Assembly (NCBI GenBank): GCA_033297075.1
Contig: MU858223.1
Coordinates: 1-64,000, forward strand
Direction of reading: 5' to 3'
Source: Rhypophila decipiens
Lineage: Eukaryota; Ascomycota; Sordariomycetes; Sordariales; Naviculisporaceae
Length of the DNA stretch: 64,000 nucleotides
The notes beneath the pieces were generated by a model. That model was not told where the DNA came from. It ran no database searches and saw nothing but the letters and a program-made list of their open reading frames with translations. Each line of letters begins with the position of its first letter. Position 1 is the first letter of the stretch. A program made the position numbers and the translations under genes. Shown piece by piece: positions 1-9,000 of this stretch.

Positions 1-979
1 TGAAGTAATCAGGGAGGCAGAGGAAGGTTGATTTCCTGTTTATTGTATGTAAATCGCTGCAAAATTGAGGGTGGTATGCCCGGGGGCGGTCTGGTCGGGT
101 CATCCGGTCGTGGGGTCATCCGGTCTGGGGGTCCGCTTTTCTAGTCCCTAGGTTCTGAGGATTTCGGTCTCAGATCACTCACCCTTTACTCGATAAGGCA
201 CAGGAATCGTTAGAACTCGTTTTACAAGATCTGTTAGTTGGGTGGTCGCAGATGGCGTGATAGAACGTTATACCTCGCAGCACCTCAACCAATCTAGCCT
301 CTCAATCGGAGCATTTGTTCGAAAGGTCTCGGTCTCCTTTTAATACTGCAGTGCGGTTTGGTCAAGTATCTGTGAACTGATACGATAAATTTGATCACCT
401 CCCTAACTCGAAAAGAGTTGGCATGTTGTTGTCTGAGGTCTGGGCTCGGCAGCATCGTTGGGGCTGGGACTTTATAGGGAAGTCAGCAAATCAGAGGAGA
501 GGACAGACCACCATGACGTCCCACTACTCCGTACCACGGTTGGGATGGGCGGTTGGTCCTACAGTACCCCAGTGCTAGGACTCAAGCCACTTTCAGCAAC
601 ATCATATGTGTAAGAGGTCAATTCTTGGTTTCAAAGCATCCTCGGCATCCGTATCAGACCGGGGCCTGTTCATTGATCACAAGGTTATCGCTAGGTACTT
701 AGTATCCATTCGGAAATCTCTTGCTGGCTTTTCTTACAGCACTGGGATCGTGGTTGGCTCCTTCAGGATTTGAAGTGCTTGCACTGTAGACGCTGCACAG
801 GTCGACAGGGTAGCAGCGGAGCATGAAGGATCAAGGATGGCATAAGTCCCAACAACCCGCTGCTCCGCAAACTTTTGATGATATAAACTTGACCATTTCA
901 CGTTTGGACTCTTCCTTCTAGTCCGGCGTACAAGAGTTGTTTTACACCTCGTCACTCTCGGCCATTCCTTTCCGACGGT
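1..979. other. Intergenic region upstream of the P450 gene
   Basis: No coding region is recognised here; the short open frames resemble no known family. A 13-bp direct repeat (gggtcatccggtc) occurs at 97-109 and 113-125. The last 100 bases probably form the P450 core promoter. A gene ending just left of the window cannot be excluded. Confidence 0.5.
882..887 (+). promoter_or_regulatory. Putative TATA box of the P450 gene
   Basis: TATAAA lies about 93 bases upstream of the P450 start codon at 980, a normal distance for a fungal core promoter. No transcription data support it. Confidence 0.35.
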
Positions 980-2506
980 ATGGAGCACGAGCCTATCCCT
1001 GGGCCAGCGGGTTGGCCTCTCATCGGTAACCTTAGGGACATCGACCTCAACAACACGGTGCAGAGCTTCATGGCGCTCGCCGATGAGTTCGGGCCCATAT
1101 ACAAGCTTCGCCTGGGCGGCACTGACAGGTTGTTTCTCAGCAACCATGTGTTCGTCGACGAAGTGTGCACGCGGAAGGAGTACGGCAAGCATATCATGGG
1201 CGCCGTTGGAGCCCTAGCCCAAGTCCTGCCGGACGGGCTCTTTTCAGCTCAGACAGCCCAAAAAACGTGGGGCCAAGCCCGGCGCACACTGAACCCCGTC
1301 TTCACGCCGGGGACGATCCGGAGCATGTTCCCCGAGATGCTCGACGTAACTTCGCAGCTGGTGCTCAAGTGGGCTCGCCACGGGCCCAAGACGCCAATCG
1401 ACGTCTCGGCAGACATGACACGTTTAACCCTTGACACGATCGCGCTCACCGCCATGGACACACGCTTTAATTCATTCTACCATGACGAAGTTCACCCATT
1501 CGTGCGCAGCTTTGGCGACATGTTTTCCGAGATGCAGCGTCGCTCCAATCGGCCGGCATGGTACACAGCCCTACAGTGGACTGCAAACCGGAAGTTCGAA
1601 GAGAACAACACTTTTATCCGCGACTTTTGTGCCGACGTGCTGGCCTACAGGCGCGAGCGTGAGAGTGAGGAGGAAAACGGAGAGCAGCTGCTTTCCAACC
1701 GCAAGGACGTCTTCACAGCCATGTTACACCGGCGTGACCCGGTCACAGACGAGCAGCTCGACGATTCGGTTATTATTGACAACATGATCACCTTCTTATT
1801 CGCCGGGCATGATACCACTTCTGGTCTACTCTCGTTCCTTCTTTTCCACCTTGTACGGAACCGCAATGCTTACAAAAAGCTGCAAGACGAGATCGACAGT
1901 GTCATCGGCACCGGTGCCCTGACTGTCGACCACCTAGACAAACTATCTTACCTCAAGGCTTGTCTGTACGAGACGCTGCGCCTGGACCCACCAGCACAGG
2001 CCTTTGCTGTAACACCACAGGTCCAACGTGATGACAAGGAAGAAGGAAAAGACGTCAAAATGGACCTAGAATCCGTTTTGCTGCTCGGCGGACGCTATTC
2101 TATCAGCTACGGCCAGTCGGCCATCGTAATCATCCCCTCTCTCCATCGGGACAAATCAGTGTTTGGCGAGGACGCCAACGCATTCCGGCCGGAGCGCATG
2201 ACCAAGGAGAAGATGGACAAGCTGCCCAGGAACTCATTCAAGCCCTTTGGCAACGGCGTCCGTACCTGCATCGGGAGCAACTTTGCCCTCCAAGAGGCCA
2301 TGGTTACGGCTGCAGTTCTCTTCCAAAAATTCGATTTCGACCTGGTTGACCCGGATTACCAGCTGCAATATCAGCCTAGCCTGAACCGGAAGCCCAATGG
2401 GCTGTTTGTATACGCACGTTTGAGACCAAAGGTGGATATCCTGTCCCTACATCGAGATTTGTTTGTTCCGGCGGTGGACAAACATTCAAAGGAGCAAGAT
2501 GCTTAA
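980..2506 (+). CDS. Cytochrome P450, CYP505/P450-BM3-like heme domain without reductase
   Basis: Intronless, 508 residues. The start resembles CYP505 and P450-BM3 heme domains (IPGPAGWPLIGNL near residue 7). There is no N-terminal membrane anchor, so the enzyme should be soluble. The I-helix oxygen-activation motif AGHDTTS, the ExxR motif in YETLRLDPP and the heme loop FGNGVRTCIG with its cysteine ligand are all intact. Known family members are fatty-acid hydroxylases whose heme domain is fused to a CPR-type reductase. Here the protein stops about 50 residues after the heme domain would end, and the following 180 bases show no FMN domain, so it would need a separate reductase. It is convergent with the GH7 gene and lies about 3.6 kb beyond the 3' end of the NRPS. 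A role in tailoring the peptide is possible but unproven; CYP540-like enzymes are an alternative placement. A candidate TATA box is at 882. Confidence 0.93.
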   Translation: MEHEPIPGPAGWPLIGNLRDIDLNNTVQSFMALADEFGPIYKLRLGGTDRLFLSNHVFVDEVCTRKEYGKHIMGAVGALAQVLPDGLFSAQTAQKTWGQARRTLNPVFTPGTIRSMFPEMLDVTSQLVLKWARHGPKTPIDVSADMTRLTLDTIALTAMDTRFNSFYHDEVHPFVRSFGDMFSEMQRRSNRPAWYTALQWTANRKFEENNTFIRDFCADVLAYRRERESEEENGEQLLSNRKDVFTAMLHRRDPVTDEQLDDSVIIDNMITFLFAGHDTTSGLLSFLLFHLVRNRNAYKKLQDEIDSVIGTGALTVDHLDKLSYLKACLYETLRLDPPAQAFAVTPQVQRDDKEEGKDVKMDLESVLLLGGRYSISYGQSAIVIIPSLHRDKSVFGEDANAFRPERMTKEKMDKLPRNSFKPFGNGVRTCIGSNFALQEAMVTAAVLFQKFDFDLVDPDYQLQYQPSLNRKPNGLFVYARLRPKVDILSLHRDLFVPAVDKHSKEQDA

Positions 2507-2690
2507 AGGGATGAGACAAGTCACAAGTTAGGACCTATTATATGACATGCATCACTCTCCGTCCATGTTTATTGTGGACTGGTGCCTGTTATTAAGCCCC
2601 TTATATATTAGCAAAAGTAGTGATGAACCTCTTTTCCCCCGATAATCCCCTTCCCAGCTTCTCAAATTCCCTCCCTGCGACGGAGATGCA

Positions 2691-3893
2691 TTACTTTGTC
2701 GTCGATCCAATATCACCCCACCGGATATTGGAAAACACAACATGGGTATCAGGATGCTGGGACTGGATATTTGAAGGACTGCCCTGCCCGGTCTGGCAAG
2801 GTCCGTTATTCCCACTGTCGAGCCAGGCCATGTTTTGCGCTGCGTCGTTCCAAATACTCGCAGCAATGACCACTAAAAGCTTGTCAGTCAATCATTCTCA
2901 TCTAGCACAGTGAAGGTAACGTCTACTCATAAACTTACTTCCTCTCCCGAGCGCCTGACCCATGCCCGTCAGGCCACCAGTTCCGCTTTCGGACCCACAG
3001 CTATTGATACTCCCGCTATTAATCGTCCTCCCACCCTGGATGTACTTGCGAGTGATGCTTGTCAACCTCCCGCCCGAAGCCATAAACTGCGTGACGACCG
3101 TAAACGGCTTATTCGTATCGACCGTCTTGCCAGGTCCATAAAACGACCTCTGCCCGCTCGCATATGGATTATACCCGCAACCGCCCTTGTCACAGTTATT
3201 TCCCTTGCAGGGGTGTCCGGTGAAGGCGTTTGCCTGAGAATTCGCCTCGAGGATGTCCATCTCGTTGCAGCAGAATCCCTGGCACTGGGCGTCGCAGTAT
3301 CCGTTTCCGAGCGTGGCGCCGCCAATGTTGTTCTGGGATGGGTTTTTCGATCCGTCGGCTGTCATTTCGGAGAGGTAGAATGCCCCGTTTTCACCGCATG
3401 GAAGGGAGGAGAGATCGACCGTCACGGTTAGTTCTTGGTTGAGCAGCGACATTAGGACGTATTTGCCTGTGTTTTCGTCGAGGAGGTAGACTCGGGGGGA
3501 GGCGCTGTCTAGGCGGCCGTTGTTGCGGACATAGTGGTACATGGTCAGGGAGTTGCCGGACGTGGAGACGCCTTTGGCTGCGTAGTCGGCTGGCTCGATG
3601 ATGCAGTTTTGGGCGCAGGTTGCGGCATCGGGACATTGCGATTTGGAGAGGGATGAGGCCGATCCGGTTTTGCACGAGGTTGAGCCTGAGATGGTGTGGA
3701 TGTCGCGGTACTCAAAGTCGAGAACGACCGAGGTGTTTTGGACGATGCAGCCGCCCGAGTTGGTGCATTTCCAGGTTGGGAGCATGGGGTGGACTTCGGC
3801 CTTGGAAGGAGGTGATTGGGCGAGGGAGAGTGTCCCCAGAAAGGGGACTACTCTGATAAGACTTGACCGTGGTAGCATCTTGATAGTGGTCAA
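2691..3893 (-). CDS. GH7 endoglucanase (EG I type), secreted, no CBM
   Basis: Two exons, 3893-2939 and 2872-2691, joined across a 66-base intron (donor GTAAGT, acceptor TTTTAG), give 378 residues. Residues 1-26 form a signal peptide with an internal alternative Met at 6. The GH7 catalytic motif [11 protein letters not shown] gives nucleophile Glu211, Asp213 and acid/base Glu216. The first exon ends inside GQALGRG and the second resumes with [14 protein letters not shown], the usual C-terminal GH7 sequence. The Asn before Glu211 and Leu in DILEAN, together with the short length (CBH cores have about 430 residues), favour an endo-acting beta-1,4-glucanase over a cellobiohydrolase. Many cysteines suggest the normal disulfide-rich fold. 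No linker or CBM1 follows. The gene is convergent with the P450 gene and has its own promoter, so it is probably unrelated to the NRPS. Confidence 0.93.
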
Positions 3894-5097
3894 TATTTGA
3901 CCTCTTTGCTTCGTTTCGGCGGTCTTGACCTCCCAGGGATTCGGCTTCCTGTTCCAATAGTAGTCCTACCTCATCTCCGTTCAAGGGAATTCAACTCGTT
4001 TATAAGTCCACCAACTCACCATTACTCAAGCTTTGACATTCGCCATTCCCCGCATTTGTTCAACTGAGAGCTTGTATTTAGGCATTGGTATATTATCTCG
4101 ACGGCTGAGTCCAGGCTCAACCCGCCAGTCCGGAAGAATTGGCTCCGGGTTACAAGAAGAGGTGTTGGAGAGACACCCGGTTGACAACTTTCAAAGTGCG
4201 TGCCTACTCCAACCAATCTCGTAGGCTTGACCAACAACCGACAGCCACACCATTGTCCCGATGTTGTCATTTGATGCCGGGGCGTTTCAAAGAGATTATT
4301 CCTACGATGAGATCTGCAGGTACGTCTGCGAGGTGCTGGCGAGTAATTATTCCATGAATTGGGCGGTTGCTCGTGTGCTCACGGACACGGATCACAGACC
4401 CGTCATTTAAACAGTCATGGATATTTTAGGCATGTATCTGTTGATTCCTTTTTGGAATCTATGTGACTTATTGGGACCAAAGCAGAGCTCATAGAAAGCC
4501 AAGTTTTAGTACTGCGCCTGCTGATGCCTGGAAGTGGGTTCAAAGACCAGGACAAAATGTGGGCTTGCTGCCCTGCAACAGATATGCTGCTTCTTGTGGG
4601 ATTGATAGTGATGTTGACATTTCCGGCCAATTCAGAACTTCCAAACTAAAGAGCCTGAGGTTGACCTGTGTTATCAACCCCTTTTCGACTAAACCAGACG
4701 CTTAATCTTGAAACCCCCAATCACGACTGCAAGTAAACAATACCAAGAGATATCTTGGCTGCGGCTCTCAATAGCGCCAAGTCGAGAGCCCCAGACCCCT
4801 GAAAGGTACCGCCAGGCCGGCCGGGTCATTCAGAAAACAGCCAATCCCGAATTCTGAAGTGTCCACGTTTTTACAACCCTGGTACGGGTGTATCGTACAG
4901 AACCGCTGGTCGAAAAAGCCTTGGAGTCAGCCAACTGATTGATTCCATACCCCTGAGTCGTGATATTTTGGGCAATCACCAAGTGTTAACGAGTGAAGTT
5001 GAAGTCAGCCAAAGTATAAGATGAGAGGTTTGGATATCGCGATGAAGGCAAGCAACACAAGGTGTCTCCAAGATTCACACCCTACCAGACTCTAAGA
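3894..5097. other. Intergenic region between the GH7 gene and the small membrane-protein gene
   Basis: About 1.2 kb holding the upstream regions of two divergent genes. Only short, unrelated open frames are present and no further gene is recognised. Confidence 0.5.
3999..4004 (-). promoter_or_regulatory. Putative TATA box of the GH7 gene
   Basis: On the minus strand the sequence reads TATAAA about 106 bases upstream of the GH7 start codon at 3893, a plausible core-promoter position. Confidence 0.35.
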
Positions 5098-5604
5098 ATG
5101 CCACCAATATCAATACCACCACAGCAACAACCTACCACTACAATTTCCCCCAGAAACCTAATGAACCATATCCAAACTCTGCTCCCGCGCAAGGGCAGAG
5201 GGAGCGGAACCGGAATCGGAACCGGAAGCAGCAAAGACAAAAGCGGAGAAGCCCTACTCGCCTGGTTAGCCAAAGTAGGACTCTCGACCACGGGCTTTAT
5301 TCTCATATTAGTCTTTAGCTTCGTCGGATTGTTATCGATCGGCGTGGTGGTCGAGATCTGGCGACGACGGCGCAAGGCAAAGTTTATAAAAGAGCGACAA
5401 GAAGCTCTGGCTGGGTCCTGGGCGCCCAAGCCGACACCACCTGCCCCTCACGATGATGTACATTTGCCTGATTCGGAGTCACCTGGGATAGTCGACAACA
5501 AGCACGATACAGACGACAAGCACAATACAGACGACAAACACTTCACAGACGACAAACACATCACAGGCGACAAGGAAAGTACAAAAGACAAGGAACAAGG
5601 ATGA
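5098..5604 (+). CDS. Small single-pass membrane protein with C-terminal hexapeptide repeats
   Basis: No family is recognised. The frame is open from 5062, but the first ATG is at 5098, giving 168 residues. The order is a Pro/Gln/Thr-rich head, a Gly/Ser/Lys-rich stretch, one hydrophobic segment (TTGFILILVFSFVGLLSI) near residues 64-87, a basic stop-transfer run (WRRRRKAK) and a charged tail. The tail has five hexapeptide units of the form (D/G)(D/N)K(H/E)xT. The positive-inside rule places the repeat tail in the cytosol. It lies between the GH7 gene and the 3' end of the NRPS, convergent with the NRPS. No intron is needed. It might be a genuine orphan membrane protein or a chance frame; the clear transmembrane plus basic-anchor pattern favours a real gene. 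Confidence 0.5.
   Translation: MPPISIPPQQQPTTTISPRNLMNHIQTLLPRKGRGSGTGIGTGSSKDKSGEALLAWLAKVGLSTTGFILILVFSFVGLLSIGVVVEIWRRRRKAKFIKERQEALAGSWAPKPTPPAPHDDVHLPDSESPGIVDNKHDTDDKHNTDDKHFTDDKHITGDKESTKDKEQG
5494..5583 (+). repeat. Five 18-bp tandem repeats within the small membrane-protein gene
   Basis: Five consecutive 18-base units of the pattern gacgacaarcacnntaca, diverging at the ends, encode the hexapeptide repeats. The unit is a multiple of three, so copy-number change would keep the frame. Degenerate gacaa-rich sequence continues past the stop codon to about 5655. Confidence 0.8.
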
Positions 5605-6067
5605 CATAAATGACAAGAACAAGGACATCAAAGACACCACGGACATCACAGCCGCCAAGCAAGGGGTTAGGCAGTAAAATATCTAACTCAAAGCGATAAA
5701 GTCATAAAGATGAAACGGGTTGCACAGGAGGTAGAGAAAATACCCGGTTCGATTGTTTCCATGTCCAGGGCATGATTAAGTGAGATAACTAGATTAAGAG
5801 AAAATACCATAATAAAGATCAAAAGACCAAGAAAAAGTAAGCAGGGCAAGGTAGCAACAAATATCCAAAAGTAAAACTGTAATATGAAACCGGCCGTTAC
5901 AAGAACAAACGAGACTGCGTGATGACAAAGGGAATCAACAAACAAAAAAGTACCAAAACTGTTGCCCAATTCCTTGCGTGTAAATAGGACACAAAATCCA
6001 GTATACTCCAATAATCCAACCAAGACCTTTTTATTACATGACCGCAGCCCAAGAAAGGCCGTCTCAT
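5605..6067. other. Intergenic region at convergent 3' ends (membrane protein / NRPS)
   Basis: About 460 bases, A-rich on the plus strand, between two convergent genes. It probably holds both 3' untranslated regions. No gene is seen. Confidence 0.5.
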
Positions 6068-9000
6068 CTACTCCTTCGTAACCTTCTTTCCAAACAACTT
6101 GACCATCGTCTTTTTAGCAGCACCCAACGACGAGTCAACCTTGTTGAGCTTTTTGAGCTGAACCGGCAAGGTCGAAGCGCGAGCACCCGACTGAATCCTT
6201 CTGCCAACCACAGGCGATGATTCGTCGCCTGACCTTCCACTAGCCTCCAAATCATCCAGGTCAGCACCACCTCTCGCCCGAAGAGCGGAATTGAATGCGG
6301 TAGCAGCTCTCGTAAGTCCACCGCTTGGACCAGACGGCCACATGGTCTCGGGCCCAACAGCCGCGAGCAACACGCCCATGTGGCCCCGGATTGTTGGTGC
6401 ATCAACCAAATCCTCGAGATGGATGTTGGGTACAGCCGGAAGGGTGGCTGCGTTATCATGTCCTCCGCTCAGCAGCCAGGCCAACTGGGCCAAGCCAATG
6501 ATGTCACCACCGATAGAAAAGAATGACGTGTCCAGCTCCAAGATGCTGTCGAGTTCCTCATATTGTCGGTCTCTATGTGCCTCGCAAGCACCAGGAATAG
6601 ATCCAAGACAGTTGCCAGCAAGCACCTGACGCCAGGCTGACTTGACTTGCCTCGAAAGCGTCGTAAACTGGTCTGGTGTGAGACGTTCTACCAACTTGCT
6701 GGTTTGGATTGACAGTTCTCTCGCGGCCTCATGAGCTGCTTGCAGCGGAATTTGTCGAGGTAACGAAGATAGTTCGGCACCGGTTGGCAAGGGTTTATCG
6801 AGAGCTGATTCGGCAGCAAACTGGGCAGCTACCTCGCAAAGCTTGTCGAGCGCACGCTGCACAATGTCCCGGGGGACGGTGGTACTGGAATCGCCACCCT
6901 CGACAAAGCTTATCATGATCTCGTATACATGGTCACCTTGCATATCTTCCTCCTCCTTGGCATGGTATCTCTGCGAGAGGATGGACAACTCGGCAAATTC
7001 CTCGTGTTGGATGCCGGGGGATGCCGAGTTTGCACTCCCAATCCGGTAACTTGTCTCTCCAAGGCGGATCGGCTTTCCACCATAGACTCGTGATCCGGGG
7101 TTCAAGTCGTCAACGTTCTGGTGTTGCACCGTGGAAGAGAAGTAGGTCCAGCTCGGCCAAGAGGTGCAATGTCGGACGATCTCGCGGTATCCGAGAACCT
7201 CGTGAGGCATATTGGAAAGTTGCTGATCCTGAACTTGGTGAAGAAGGCGACGCGCTGTCAATTGGGCCTCCCCGTCCGAGTTGCTGAACTGCACGCGGAC
7301 TGGCAGTAAGTTCAGACAGGGTCCAATCATGTTCTCAACACCCTCCACAGCGGCATTGCGTCCGCTGATGGTATGCCCAAAGACGACATCATCACTGGCC
7401 GACATCTGGGCCAGAGTATAAGCCCAGGCGGCCTTGACGACCGTAGCAGTAGTGATATGACCTGACTCTACAGGGGGAAGTCGGACTGTTTGTCTGAGGA
7501 AGCTCGGGCTTGTTCCTTTTCGTGACGAATAATGAGGCCCGTTGGGGTGGCGGATGATTTCCGTCATTGCAGATCCTGCTAGAAGGCCCTTCCAATGCTC
7601 GTAGTGAGCCGAGGTGAGCGTCCCGGCTGCCGCTCGCAGGTAGTTGGCAAACGAAGGCGTGGGTGCGATCGGTTGGCCCCGGTATACGGCTTGCAGCGCC
7701 TCAAGAATCTTGGGGAAGCAGACACCATCATACTGGGCGTGAGAAAGTCGGAGGTAGATGCGATGCCGATCAGAATGTCTCTGGCGCACGACAGTAAACT
7801 CAACAAAAGGCTCGTCCAGTGGCAGCGAATCATCGTAGCCAGCTGGGGGCTTGTGCTGTGCGTCCAGGTCGTCGACCTCGGTGGCGTGGAAGACGGGTCT
7901 GATGGTGCGAAGAACGACCTGCAGGAAGCGACCGTTTGAGGGAATGAAGACGGTCCGAAGAATGTCGAGTGTTTGGACCAGTCTGAAACACGCTCGCTTC
8001 AGTTGGGGGAGGTCGAGCGGGCCGTCGCCATCGAGATAGAAATAATTCAGCATCCAGCGCGATTGGAGCATAGCGCCAGTCACAGCAAGCGATTGGAAGT
8101 CTGTCGCAGGCAGCACATCGGAAAGACCGCCCCTGAAGACGCCGACCTGAGGAACGATGTTTCTCTGGAGGAAGGCATCGACATTGGACGTGTGGGCTGC
8201 CAGGAGCGAGAACTTTTCGTAGAGGCCTTGGCGGTCCTCAGCAGTGTTCCCGATTGAGCTGGTGTTGGGCATGTCTGCGCCTGACAAAGCAATCATGCCA
8301 GGATTGTGGACGTGGTAGTTGACGGCGGTGACAAGGTCGTCCAAGCAGGGATAGCGGAAGACGTCGGCAACGGTCAATACCAAGCCGTGGTCGCGGGCTT
8401 CTCCGACAAGTTTCATGGCCGTGATACTGTCCCCTCCGAGGTCGAAGAAGCTGTCAGTGCCCATTATGACGTCATCGGGCATGTGCAGCAACTCCCTCCA
8501 GATTTCGGTGAGGGTGTTTCTGACAACATCATTCGATGAGTCGACCTCGGTGCTGCTATCCTCAGGTGAGGACTCGCTCTCAACCAGCGACCAGGAAGAT
8601 GACTCTTTACTTTTTTGTGATGTGCTGGAGCTCTCTCCACTGAGTCCAGTCGATACCTTTGTGTTTTCCGAATCGAGCACGGTGGGCTCGTCTAAATCGA
8701 CATCAGCACCCTCCAGGCCCCTGTCAAAGTTGGCAACAAGCTGGTCCGGGCGGCTGATGAACGAATTCAAGACTTGCGTCATGTACTCGGCTACCTCGTC
8801 GGCCTGCTCATCGGTGACATGATCGGTCCAGTATCGGAGCACCACGCCTGAGTCGACCGTTGACGTCTCGATGTTGACCGTGATGACGAACTCGCTGGGA
8901 TCATGTCCCTGCTCCATGTCAAACAGAATATCCTCCTCGTCGCCCTCTCCTCCCTCTCCCTCGAGGCCAACCTTCTCATCGCTCTCACTGTGGTTCTGAG

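Noticed and set aside
5062..5097. Upstream start for the small membrane protein
   Set aside because: The codon at 5062 is GTG; the first in-frame ATG is at 5098.
5494..5583. Possible CRISPR-like array
   Set aside because: The units are contiguous 18-bp coding tandem repeats without spacers, in a eukaryotic genome.
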